A stretch of 64,000 bases of DNA from J027 sp965215855 (GTDB lineage: Bacteria; Chloroflexota; Anaerolineae; Aggregatilineales; J027), in contig CBDCER010000003.1 of assembly GCA_965215855.1 (NCBI GenBank), forward strand, positions 3,038,001-3,102,000, in the 5' to 3' direction. The notes under the pieces were generated by a model, which searched no databases, was not told the origin of the DNA, and saw only the letters and a program-made list of their open reading frames with translations. Position 1 is the stretch's first letter; each line of letters opens with the position of its first letter. Position numbers and translations under genes: made by a program. Of this stretch, positions 50,499-59,127 are shown piece after piece.

Positions 50499-50689
50499 GA
50501 TTAATCCTCCTTTTTGTTTGGTTCCACAAACACTGTAGCGTTCATCAATCGGTACGATTGACTCTAAGTCAGGTTTTCTTTGTTCTTAGGTGCGCCGTAA
50601 GTATCCATTACCTTGAGCAGATTTGCAATTCACCTGTTTTGGTTTTAGGCTGGTCAGGGCATATGAACACCAAACAAGGACGGATTACT

Positions 50690-51940
50690 ATGCGAGAAGT
50701 GGTCATCGTTGATGCTGTGCGGACTCCAATAGGTCGATTAGGAGGTGCCTTGGCTGATATGCGCCCAGATGATATGGCGGCGCGTGTCATACGAGCACTG
50801 GTAGACCGGACGAATATCCCCTGCGATGAGATTGAGGAAGTGTATCTGGGATGTGCGAACCAGGCCGGCGAAGATAATCGCAATGTGGCGCGAATGGCAG
50901 TGTTGCTAGCGGGTTTACCAGAGCATATTCCGGCTGTGACACTCAATCGACTCTGTGCATCCAGCCTAAACGCGATTAATCAGGCAGCACGGAATATCCG
51001 GGCGGGAGAGGGTGATATTTACATCGCGGGTGGTGTCGAGAGCATGACGCGCGCGCCGTATGTTATGCCTAAAGCCAGCCGTGCTTGGGGTGTTGGTGGG
51101 AAGCCGCAAGTGTGGGATACGACGCTGGGTTGGCGGTTCCCGAATCCAGCGATGAAAGCAATGTTCCCGCTTGAGTCGATGGGGGAGACTGCTGAAAACA
51201 TCAACGAGCAACGGCAGACACCTATCAGCCGCGAGGCGCAGGATGCCTTTGCGCTGGAAAGTCACCGACGGGCAGTGGATGCCATTAACACCGGGCGTTT
51301 TCATGATGAGATTGTGCCGGTAGAAATTCCACAACGACGCAGCGACCCTGTGATTGTCGAGCATGACGAACATCCGCGCTACACGTGGAGTGATGATGTG
51401 GCGGTACTGGCAACTTCGCTGGAAAAACTGGCGAGATTGAGACCAGTTTTTCGTGAAGGCGGAACCGTGACGGCCGGCAATTCGTCAGGGTTGAATGATG
51501 GTGCGGCGGCGATACTAGTGATGAGTGCCGAAAGAGCCGAAGCATGGGGATTGCGGCCAATGGCCCGTTGGGTGGCTTCAGGAGCGGCGGGCATTGATCC
51601 ACGAGTGATGGGGCTGGGGCCGATTCCGGCGACACGCAAAGCATTGAGCCGAGCCGGATTGACGGTTGATGATCTGGATTTGATTGAGCTGAATGAGGCA
51701 TTTGCTTTGCAATCACTGGCAGTGATGGATGAGCTGGGCCTTGACCCGGCGCTTACTAACGTGAACGGCGGCGCAATTGCCTTGGGGCATCCACTAGGGG
51801 GCTCCGGAGCGCGAATCATGACAACGTTGTTACATGCGATGAAACGTCGCAATGCGCAAGGTGTATCGCTGCGTTATGGGTTGGCGACGATGTGCGTTGG
51901 AGTGGGTCAGGGAGAGGCGACTGTTGTTGAGCTTCTCTAG
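50690..51940 (+). CDS. Thiolase (acetyl-CoA acetyltransferase family)
   Basis: 416 residues from the ATG at 50690, AAGGACGG about 8 nt upstream; the frame extends upstream but without family sequence. Motifs: VDAVRTPIGR, active-site Cys in LNRLCASSLNAI, GGVESMTRAPY, NGGAIALGHPLGGSGARI (His) and the C-terminal Cys in TMCVGVGQG. It either cleaves 3-ketoacyl-CoA or condenses acetyl-CoA. The TIR operon starts 33 nt downstream with its own promoter. Confidence 0.93.
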   Translation: MREVVIVDAVRTPIGRLGGALADMRPDDMAARVIRALVDRTNIPCDEIEEVYLGCANQAGEDNRNVARMAVLLAGLPEHIPAVTLNRLCASSLNAINQAARNIRAGEGDIYIAGGVESMTRAPYVMPKASRAWGVGGKPQVWDTTLGWRFPNPAMKAMFPLESMGETAENINEQRQTPISREAQDAFALESHRRAVDAINTGRFHDEIVPVEIPQRRSDPVIVEHDEHPRYTWSDDVAVLATSLEKLARLRPVFREGGTVTAGNSSGLNDGAAAILVMSAERAEAWGLRPMARWVASGAAGIDPRVMGLGPIPATRKALSRAGLTVDDLDLIELNEAFALQSLAVMDELGLDPALTNVNGGAIALGHPLGGSGARIMTTLLHAMKRRNAQGVSLRYGLATMCVGVGQGEATVVELL

Positions 51941-51960
51941 TATTCGCTCACCTGTTCTAT

Positions 51961-51966
51961 TATAAT
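51961..51966 (+). promoter_or_regulatory. -10 box of the TIR-STAND operon
   Basis: TATAAT ends 7 nt before the ATG at 51974, so the transcript would begin at or next to the start codon. An ATG inside the box (51965) opens the same frame but would not be transcribed. The -35 is weak. Confidence 0.55.
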
Positions 51967-51973
51967 GGGCGTT

Positions 51974-53530
51974 ATGAATCAACAACTCTTTGTATCTCAC
52001 GCGACAAAAGATGATGAAACGGTCAGCCGATTATGTACTGATTTAGATGCGACGGCGGGCTGCAAGTTTTGGGTCGATCATCACCATTTGAAACCGCCGG
52101 AAGATAACTGGCGCGGCGCGATTCAAGATGCACTTCAGACCGCCGGGGCGGGCTTGCTGGTGCTATCACGTAATTCGGTCTCTCGCCCGGAAATCGTAGC
52201 AGAGTGGACATATCTGCTCAATCTAGGACGCGGGTTGTTCGTCGCCAAAATCGACGATGTGCCGATTGAGGACATTGATTACCGGCTCCATTTAGTGCAG
52301 TGGATTGACCTCTCACAGGATTGGGAAGCTGGAGTGAAGGCATTGGTGGCAGCAATCCAGGGCGAACCAGTGGCGAACGATGCGCCAGTGCGGGTTGTGC
52401 GACATGTGACGGGGCATATTGATCGCAAGCTGCGGGCGATTCCCATCAGCGGGCGTGGCTATGGGCTGTCGGTAGTACAATCTCGCCTCAAGTGTGGCCC
52501 GACAATGATTCTGGGTATTGGCGGCATTGGCAAGTCGCGGGTGGCAGCGGAAGTGGTGATGACCAGCCCTGAATATCAGGGCGCGGTCTGGCATTCATGC
52601 AGTGATGTTTCACGCTCGGAAGATGTGTTGCATCTGATTCGCCAGCATTGTGAATTGCCGCCTGATACACCGCGTCATCACACACTGGCGGCGTTGAAAA
52701 ATGCACTATGCTTGGTTGTAATTGACAATGCGGAAACCGTGATAGATGAGAATCGTCCTGACTATGTGCGGCTTATCGAAGATTTGTATGAAGCTGGGGC
52801 ACAGGTATTATTAACCAGCCGTATTGAATGGGAGGAGTTGGCAATTAGCGAGACCTATCGCCCCCAACGTCTTGGCAAATCTAACGCGGAACAACTTCTG
52901 CGCGATATGGAGGTGGCGTTTAACTCCCCACATAATCTGGGACGTTATGCCAAACGTATGGCGAATGCAGCTCGTTATCATCCGGGATTGATCGAGTGGG
53001 CAGTTCGACAAACCAAGCGTTTTCCGCCTGAACGTGTGATTAATCACTTGCGGCGCTTGCGAAGTCGGAAAATGCAGGCGGCACTGGATGAAATGTTGCA
53101 TAAGACAGTGCGCCAGATGACTCGACGCGATGGTAAAGAAGCCCGTGATGCGCTGCGGCGGATTGTGGTGTTTCGGGGAGGCTTTACGGTTGAGGCTTTG
53201 CAGGCGGTGTTGGGTGGTGATGGAGACTGGGTCGATCATAGCCTGGATGTGTTGTTGACGTGGCAGTTTATACGGCTAATTGTTATCAAGGGGCAGACTC
53301 GCTATTGGGTCGATCCGTTGGTTATTGAGTGTATTGAGGCAGATGAAGCGACCCGCCCCCTACACTTTACCTATTATAAAACATTGGCCGAGCGCCAACA
53401 TGAACTAGGTGACTATCGCCCGCTGGTTCCCGAAATCGCCAATCTGGAAGTGGCACGATCCTGGAATGAGGCGTTCGCTATATGGCTAGACACAATCTGG
53501 CCCCAGATCACAGCGGCGAAGATGCGATAG
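51974..53530 (+). CDS. TIR-domain NB-ARC (STAND) protein
   Basis: 518 residues. N-terminal TIR domain (about 1-135): QLFVSHATKDDETV, the FWVDHHHLKPP loop and Glu77 in the AEWTYLL helix, placed like the catalytic Glu of TIR NADases. NB-ARC ATPase (about 160-460): P-loop GIGGIGKS (Lys187), Walker B-like LCLVVIDNAE and the sensor LLTSRIEW, then a winged-helix region. Such proteins are usually capped by repeats that sense a trigger; here the repeats are encoded by the next, overlapping gene in the -1 frame. It probably belongs to the anti-phage STAND class, with NAD+ hydrolysis as output. Translation may be leaderless. Confidence 0.85.
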   Translation: MNQQLFVSHATKDDETVSRLCTDLDATAGCKFWVDHHHLKPPEDNWRGAIQDALQTAGAGLLVLSRNSVSRPEIVAEWTYLLNLGRGLFVAKIDDVPIEDIDYRLHLVQWIDLSQDWEAGVKALVAAIQGEPVANDAPVRVVRHVTGHIDRKLRAIPISGRGYGLSVVQSRLKCGPTMILGIGGIGKSRVAAEVVMTSPEYQGAVWHSCSDVSRSEDVLHLIRQHCELPPDTPRHHTLAALKNALCLVVIDNAETVIDENRPDYVRLIEDLYEAGAQVLLTSRIEWEELAISETYRPQRLGKSNAEQLLRDMEVAFNSPHNLGRYAKRMANAARYHPGLIEWAVRQTKRFPPERVINHLRRLRSRKMQAALDEMLHKTVRQMTRRDGKEARDALRRIVVFRGGFTVEALQAVLGGDGDWVDHSLDVLLTWQFIRLIVIKGQTRYWVDPLVIECIEADEATRPLHFTYYKTLAERQHELGDYRPLVPEIANLEVARSWNEAFAIWLDTIWPQITAAKMR

Positions 53531-54345
53531 AGCGGAGAAATAAGTTGGATTTGAAGGAAGCTATCGCCAAATATCAAGTGGCGTTGCAGGCAGCGGAATC
53601 AGGCTCGGAGGCCTATGCACGCATCCAAGCTGATTTGGGTGATGCCTATGCCGATCTGGCGCAGATTGAGAATCGGGTGGAGAACCTGGAACATGCCCTG
53701 ATGGCGTATCAGGCGGCGTTGCAAGTCGGTGGAGATGGGGTCATCTATAACAATGTAGGCAATGTCCATTGGCAATTGTCCGAAATCAGAGATCGCCGGG
53801 AACATGTCTCGCAAGCGATTCAGGCGTATCGTGCTGGCCTAGCATATTGCAACGCTGATGAAGTGCCCACAACATATGCCACACTCCATAGTAATCTAGG
53901 GAGTGCGTATGTGGCGTTGGCGGAAATCGAGGATGAGAAGACCAATTTGGATCGGGCTTTGCATGCTTACCAAGAGACGCTGCTCTATACCAATTCGGAA
54001 ACCTCACCCGCGACATATGCCACGCTCCAAAATAACCTGGGGAATGTGTGCCGTCGGTTGGCCGCGCATGAAGATCGCGAGATCAATTTGAAGCGAGCAC
54101 AGACAGGCTATCGTGAAGCATTGCGCTTTTTTACATTGCATACCGCTCCACTGATCTATGCGACGTTGCAGGCCAATTTGGGCATTGTCTATCAAGATAT
54201 GGGGGATTTAAGGGAGGCAGCGTTATCCTGGCGCGAGGCAGGGGTTATTGCCGAGAAAATGGGCGCAGAGGAAGAAGCCTCATATTTTCTGAATCTGGCC
54301 GCGCAAGTGCAAGCTCAATTGGGAAAAACGGACGAAAGCGATTGA
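53482..54345 (+). CDS. TPR-repeat protein overlapping the TIR-STAND gene
   Basis: 287 residues; its first 49 nt overlap the 3' end of the TIR/NB-ARC gene in a different frame. At least five TPR-like repeats of about 50 residues with the pattern YATLQNNLGNVxxxLA ... A..AYQEAL run from about residue 22 to the end. No signal peptide. It is likely the sensor part of the TIR-STAND system, either as a separate partner or after a -1 shift. No classic slippery heptamer was found in the overlap. 4 nt separate it from NurA. Confidence 0.8.
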   Translation: MARHNLAPDHSGEDAIERRNKLDLKEAIAKYQVALQAAESGSEAYARIQADLGDAYADLAQIENRVENLEHALMAYQAALQVGGDGVIYNNVGNVHWQLSEIRDRREHVSQAIQAYRAGLAYCNADEVPTTYATLHSNLGSAYVALAEIEDEKTNLDRALHAYQETLLYTNSETSPATYATLQNNLGNVCRRLAAHEDREINLKRAQTGYREALRFFTLHTAPLIYATLQANLGIVYQDMGDLREAALSWREAGVIAEKMGAEEEASYFLNLAAQVQAQLGKTDESD

Positions 54346-54349
54346 CCTC

Positions 54350-55582
54350 ATGCCCGTGAATTATGCTAAAGTGAAGCCCCAGGTCGAAAAGATGGGGCGC
54401 ATGATCGCTCATAAAACGCAAGATTTAAGCGAACGTGCCCGAACTGCCTTCGACCAGTTTATGGCGTTGCCAGATAATGCCACGCTTCAGGAGCGGGTGC
54501 AATTGGCGCGAGATCGAGACGCGGGTTATCGAGGTGTGGCTCCACTTGCAGTGGATGGTGAACCGCTGAATGGACGCTTTGCAGTACCAGCGGCTCCGTC
54601 TCGTGCTTCGATTTTGGCGGCAGATGGGTCGCAGATTTATCCAGATATTCATGGCGCGGCGCAGTATTACCTGACCAATGTGGCGGTCTTCACGTTTTTC
54701 CATGGCGAAGATCGCTTGCCCGTCGAATTTAGCGAACCGCATCTGGCCTATGCTGATAGCTTGATTCGGGATCATTATGACCAGTTGGTGACCAATGCAA
54801 CGGTTAATGGACGGCGCACTGTCAAAGAAATGCAGATGTTGGCACAGTTTGCCTGGGATCAGCGGGCGATTGATGCGTCATTGGTGGCATTGTTTGACGG
54901 ACGATTGCTATTTTGGCTGGGTAAAGATGTACCAGAAGCCAGTAGTCTTGAAAAGGATTATAAAGCTGGACTTGTCCGGGTTCACGATACTCATCATTGG
55001 ATGGTTAATCAGCATGGACACAATGCCAGTCTGGTGGGCTATGTTGATCGTCCCACCAGTCGTTTTGTGACAGCATTATTGCAGTTGATGTTGCTTGATC
55101 CTGCCCAGGTCACACGCGGCGAATTGCGAAAACCCGGTAGTTATGAAGGATTGGATGATCGCTGGTTATTTGAGCGGCTGCTGCAATTTGGCGAACGTTC
55201 GGCGCTGATGATCCAGCAGAGTCCACAGAATAAGGCTTACCGGCAGCGCGGCGAGAATTATGAAATCGCTTTCATTTATTTGAATGTCGGGCGTCCGCAT
55301 CTTGCCAGGGTCGAGATGCCGATGTGGGTGGCGCTCAATCCCCAGGCGGTAGACGAAATTCATGCTGTATTAGTGGACCAATGCCGAATCGCAGGACATT
55401 ATCCCTATGTATTGACTCGTGCCGATGAACTGGCGGTGGTGCAGACTAATGACCGGCAAACACTGGAAGAATTGATCCGCCAGGAATTGATTCGTAACAT
55501 GCAACAGCCAGAGGTATCGGGCAAGCTCATGGGGAAATTTCAGGCACGGGCTGGCCGTCAACGGTTTGAACTGAAAGGGTAG
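54350..55582 (+). CDS. NurA-domain nuclease
   Basis: 410 residues. NurA signatures: ILAADGSQIYPD with metal Asp92, a second Asp183 in LVALFDGRLLFW, and a C-terminal PYVLTRADELAVV motif. NurA enzymes are 5'-3' exonucleases/endonucleases that normally work with the HerA translocase on DNA ends and also occur in defence loci. Here no HerA lies adjacent; the next gene is a lone HAS-barrel protein. Spacing of 4 nt on both sides indicates one operon with the TIR and TPR genes. Confidence 0.87.
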   Translation: MPVNYAKVKPQVEKMGRMIAHKTQDLSERARTAFDQFMALPDNATLQERVQLARDRDAGYRGVAPLAVDGEPLNGRFAVPAAPSRASILAADGSQIYPDIHGAAQYYLTNVAVFTFFHGEDRLPVEFSEPHLAYADSLIRDHYDQLVTNATVNGRRTVKEMQMLAQFAWDQRAIDASLVALFDGRLLFWLGKDVPEASSLEKDYKAGLVRVHDTHHWMVNQHGHNASLVGYVDRPTSRFVTALLQLMLLDPAQVTRGELRKPGSYEGLDDRWLFERLLQFGERSALMIQQSPQNKAYRQRGENYEIAFIYLNVGRPHLARVEMPMWVALNPQAVDEIHAVLVDQCRIAGHYPYVLTRADELAVVQTNDRQTLEELIRQELIRNMQQPEVSGKLMGKFQARAGRQRFELKG

Positions 55583-55586
55583 GGGC

Positions 55587-56189
55587 ATGATTGAAATTGG
55601 GCAGGTATTACGCGCCAGCACCGAAGGTTTCACCTGTGGCACACGAAGTTCGGAACTGGAGTATCCGGCGTTTGGTGCATTCGTCATCACGCGGGATATT
55701 GCTGGCGGGGTTGACCTGACGGTGGTGGGTGTTATCACGGCCATTCGAGTCGATGATGATCCGCTGGTCCGCCAATTGATTATGGCGAGTGATATGAATC
55801 CGGCGGCGATCCGTGACCAACGTGAAAATCGTATGGTTCCCATTGAGATTGACGTTTTGAGCGTGGGGTATGTCTTTCAAGGACAGGCGGTTCACACACT
55901 GCCGCCACGTCCACCCATGAGCCTAGATTCAGTCATGCTCTGTGATGCGGAACAAGTGTTGTATTTCACGGAGCAAATTGGCTTTTTACGGTTGGTCCTC
56001 AATGCGCGGGGTGTGGCGAATAATGCTGAATTGCTGGCGGCAGTAATGCGTCATGCGGCGGAAGCACGACCCCCAGAATTACGCTATGATTTTCTGGTCG
56101 CAGTTGGCCGAGAAATCACACGGATGCTCAGTCATGATCCCCAGACACTTCAACATGTGCTATTATTGATCCGGCCCACTGAACCTTGA
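55587..56189 (+). CDS. Stand-alone HAS-barrel-like protein
   Basis: 200 residues. The first half reads like the HAS barrel at the N-terminus of HerA ATPases (IGQVLRASTEGFTCGT ... FGAFVITRD ... VVGVITAIR). The second half is helical and contains no Walker A or B motif, so the ATPase domain is missing. It may bridge NurA to a HerA encoded elsewhere, or act alone with NurA. Last gene of the TIR-TPR-NurA operon. A 168-bp gap follows, with a weak ACCTG/CAGGT hairpin and nothing else certain. Confidence 0.65.
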   Translation: MIEIGQVLRASTEGFTCGTRSSELEYPAFGAFVITRDIAGGVDLTVVGVITAIRVDDDPLVRQLIMASDMNPAAIRDQRENRMVPIEIDVLSVGYVFQGQAVHTLPPRPPMSLDSVMLCDAEQVLYFTEQIGFLRLVLNARGVANNAELLAAVMRHAAEARPPELRYDFLVAVGREITRMLSHDPQTLQHVLLLIRPTEP

Positions 56190-56357
56190 ACTAAGTTTTT
56201 ATTGTTGATCCTACAGCTACCTGCCCGTTTTTCCAGGTGTTGACTGTCCATTGGTGCGATGCCTGTTGATACATTGTTGTTGTATAACAAGATGGGTAGT
56301 GTTGTGGCACTTACTATAATTTGCTGACTATATCTGGACAGATAGTGGAGTAATTGA

Positions 56358-58319
56358 ATGAATTTCCATGCGGCTGGCTGGTTTCGCACGATATATTCCA
56401 GCACATCTTCAGAGAATCAAAAACTGGATTGGAAACTGTTGCGGCGGGTATTTGCTTATTCCCACCCCTATCGTCGCAGAATCGCCCTGATGTTTGTGAC
56501 GATTGTAATTTCGTCATTTTTGGGATTGGTCGCGCCGTTAATCCTGCGCGAGATCATTGACAATGCGTTGCCAGAGCGTGATCTGGGGTTGCTGACGCTG
56601 TTGTCAGTGCTGCTGGTTGTGGCTCCGTTGGTGAATGCGGCGGTGTTGGTGATTCAACGCTGGCTGAATTCGTCGATTGGTGAAGGATTGATTTATGATC
56701 TGCGAGCCGGGCTATTTGCTCATATGCAGAATATGTCGCTGCGATTTTTCACGCATACCAAAACGGGCGAGTTGATGAGCCGCCTCAACAATGATGTGGT
56801 CGGCGCTCAACGGGCAGTCAATACCACGCTGGTCAGCATCGTAACCAATTCGGTATCGGTAATTGCAACGCTGGTGGTGATGTTGGCGCTGGAGTGGCGA
56901 TTGACATTGTTGGGGTTGGTGGTTATGCCGTTGTTTGTGCTGCCAGCCAAACGCATCGCGCCTATTTTGCGAGGTATTACCCGTCACCAGATGGAAGAAA
57001 ACGCCAAAATGAATGCGTTGATGAATGAAACGCTCAATATTAGCGGTGTAATGTTGGTTAAGTTGTTTGGGCGCGGTGATTCAGAGAACCGACGTTTTGA
57101 GCAACGAGCGGCCTCAGTGCGCGATGCTGGCATCCGGCAAGCGATGGTAGGCAGTATGTTTTTCGCGTTTTTGGGTTTGATTGGCGCAATTGGCACGGCC
57201 ATTGTTTATTACGTCGGTGGGCGGCTGGTGCTGGACGATGTATTTACCATCGGTACGATTGTTGCATTCGCGGCGTTGTTGGTGCAACTTTATGGGCCGT
57301 TGCAGGCATTGGTCAATGCGCCAGTGGATTTTGTCACATCCATGACCAGCTTTGAGCGTGTGTTTGAGGTGCTGGACCTACCAGTAGAGATTCAGGAGAA
57401 GCCGAACGCTCTGGTGTTGGAGGCAGCCGAAGGTCATGTTGAGTTCGAGGATGTGCGTTTCCGTTATGATGATCGCGTGGGTGGGCTATCGAACGTGACG
57501 CGACATGCCAGCATGTCCAATGTCGAGCGTGTGCTATCGGGAGACACGAAATCAAAGAGCAATGGCAAGGCTAATGGTGGCAAACCCGACCAGGGTGAAG
57601 ATGATGCGACGTCGCAGGCGCGTGTCTGGGCACTGGATGACGTCAGCTTTTCGATTAAGCCGGGTCAATTGGCGGCGTTGGTAGGGCCAAGCGGAGCCGG
57701 TAAAACGACCATTACCTATCTGTTGCCTCGCCTCTATGATCCCACCGAAGGGCGCATCTCGCTGGATGGGCATGATTTGTGTGACTTGACGCTGAAATCA
57801 CTCAGTCAACATATCGGGATGGTGACGCAGGAGACCTACCTGTTTCATGATACGTTACGGATGAATTTGCTGTATGCGAAGCCAAACGCCACCGATGAGG
57901 AGCTGGAAGTCGCGTGCCGGGCTGCGAATATCCACGATTTCATTATGGGATTGTCGGAAGGTTATGACACAGTGGTTGGTGAGCGTGGCTATCGTTTGAG
58001 TGGTGGCGAGAAACAACGGATTGCCATTGCACGAGTATTGCTCAAGGATCCGAAGATTTTGGTGTTGGATGAGGCGACCTCACATCTCGATTCGCAATCA
58101 GAAGCACTAATCCAGGCGGCGTTGAAAGAAGCCATGAAAGATCGAACAAGTATCGTGATCGCCCATCGCCTGAGTACAATTCTGGCTGCGGACCTGATTC
58201 TAGTCATGGATCGTGGCCGCGTGATTGAGCAAGGCACGCACGAAGACTTGCTGGCGCAGGGTGGCAAATATACCGAACTGTATGAAATACAGTTCAGCCG
58301 TGAAGCAACAACGATTTAG
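56358..58319 (+). CDS. ABC exporter (fused permease and ATPase)
   Basis: 653 residues with GGAG 7 nt upstream. Six transmembrane helices (about 45-330) followed by an ATPase: Walker A GPSGAGKTT, Q-loop VTQETYLF, signature RLSGGEKQR, Walker B ILVLDEATSHLD and His switch IAHRLST. An insertion of about 50 residues (about 372-422), Ser/Asn/Gly/Lys-rich, interrupts the ATPase between its first strand (VRFRYDD) and WALDDVSF. Lipid, drug or peptide export is possible. It is probably a homodimer and ends at a strong terminator. Confidence 0.92.
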   Translation: MNFHAAGWFRTIYSSTSSENQKLDWKLLRRVFAYSHPYRRRIALMFVTIVISSFLGLVAPLILREIIDNALPERDLGLLTLLSVLLVVAPLVNAAVLVIQRWLNSSIGEGLIYDLRAGLFAHMQNMSLRFFTHTKTGELMSRLNNDVVGAQRAVNTTLVSIVTNSVSVIATLVVMLALEWRLTLLGLVVMPLFVLPAKRIAPILRGITRHQMEENAKMNALMNETLNISGVMLVKLFGRGDSENRRFEQRAASVRDAGIRQAMVGSMFFAFLGLIGAIGTAIVYYVGGRLVLDDVFTIGTIVAFAALLVQLYGPLQALVNAPVDFVTSMTSFERVFEVLDLPVEIQEKPNALVLEAAEGHVEFEDVRFRYDDRVGGLSNVTRHASMSNVERVLSGDTKSKSNGKANGGKPDQGEDDATSQARVWALDDVSFSIKPGQLAALVGPSGAGKTTITYLLPRLYDPTEGRISLDGHDLCDLTLKSLSQHIGMVTQETYLFHDTLRMNLLYAKPNATDEELEVACRAANIHDFIMGLSEGYDTVVGERGYRLSGGEKQRIAIARVLLKDPKILVLDEATSHLDSQSEALIQAALKEAMKDRTSIVIAHRLSTILAADLILVMDRGRVIEQGTHEDLLAQGGKYTELYEIQFSREATTI

Positions 58320-58326
58320 CGATGAT

Positions 58327-58354
58327 GAGGACGGGTTTTTGGCCCGTCCTTTTT
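58327..58354 (+). terminator. Intrinsic terminator of the ABC exporter gene
   Basis: AGGACGGG (58328-58335) pairs perfectly with CCCGTCCT (58343-58350) and is followed by TTTT. It abuts the stop of the convergent gene. Confidence 0.88.
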
Positions 58355-59015
58355 AGATCACATCAATCGGGATGTGGATAGCTCGCATCGGGCCAGTATC
58401 AGACCCAACTGTGATGTCAAAATACATCCCACCAGCCCATCTGGGTTCATCCAGTTCAAACATCTGATAAGTCTCAACTTGTATCCTTAGCTGTTGGTAT
58501 CCTTCAACTGGCATCAGTTGAACTTGCGTTGACACGATGGGTTGCTCGGCTGAGAGACGCAGCGTGAATTCGCTAGGAGAGACATAGCCTTCGTAGGCGG
58601 TAATGCGGAGGTAAATGTCAGCAGACTGCTTCGGCGACGCTGTCTCGATAGGATTGAGACCAATCATCCAGGCGGTGTGGGTACTGGCTGGTACTTGGGC
58701 GGGAATTACTGCACACAAATCATAGTCAATTATTTTCTGGGAATTGTCAGCTAAGGATGTGTCGATGATACCTGATCCCATCATTTCGAGGGCTTGAGTG
58801 CCTTTGGGTGTCAGTGAATAGAAACGTGACGCATTCATCGACAGAAAATGCCGGGTCACCAGGCGCTTGAGAGCCTTGCCTAATGAGCGGTCTGTGAGAC
58901 CAGTTCCTGCCTTCATCTGCGCAACATCAGATGAACCGGTTGGGTCTTGTGACATATACATCAGTACAGTCAGGGCTTGATCGGGCAAAGTCGAGAGTTC
59001 ATGTTGGAGTGTCAT
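58353..59015 (-). CDS. Winged-helix protein with C-terminal beta domain
   Basis: 220 residues. The N-terminal 75 residues form a MarR-like winged helix (ELSTLPDQALTVLMYM, TGLTDRSLGKALKRLV, FYSLTPKGTQALEMM). The rest is a beta-rich domain with alternating strands (LCAVIPAQVPA, YLRITAYEGYVSPSEFTLRLS in part, AGGMYFDITV). It may be a transcription factor with a ligand-binding or protein-binding beta sandwich. I do not recognise the C-terminal family. Confidence 0.65.
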   Translation of the reverse strand: MTLQHELSTLPDQALTVLMYMSQDPTGSSDVAQMKAGTGLTDRSLGKALKRLVTRHFLSMNASRFYSLTPKGTQALEMMGSGIIDTSLADNSQKIIDYDLCAVIPAQVPASTHTAWMIGLNPIETASPKQSADIYLRITAYEGYVSPSEFTLRLSAEQPIVSTQVQLMPVEGYQQLRIQVETYQMFELDEPRWAGGMYFDITVGSDTGPMRAIHIPIDVI

Positions 59016-59086
59016 ATAAGCAATTATCCTGAACGGTTTTTGCGTTCAAGTGTAATCAATTGCGTGGATGATGACAAACGAAAATA

Positions 59087-59120
59087 GCAAGACGGCTAAT
59101 CTACTGATCAACCGCCTTGC
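59087..59120 (-). terminator. Terminator of the BTAD regulator gene
   Basis: GCAAGACGG / CCGCCTTGC stem with one mismatch and a 16-nt loop, just 3' of the minus-strand gene and followed on that strand by TATTTTCG. The T-run is imperfect. Confidence 0.55.
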
Positions 59121-59127
59121 ATGGTTT

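Noticed and set aside
53482..53530. Programmed -1 frameshift joining NB-ARC and TPR
   Set aside because: No X-XXY-YYZ heptamer or stable downstream structure was evident in the overlap; two coupled genes is the simpler reading. It is kept only as a question in the findings.
56315..56320. TATAAT upstream of the ABC exporter as promoter
   Set aside because: No -35 at a usable distance and no extended -10; the box may be chance in an AT-rich stretch, so it was not listed as a feature.
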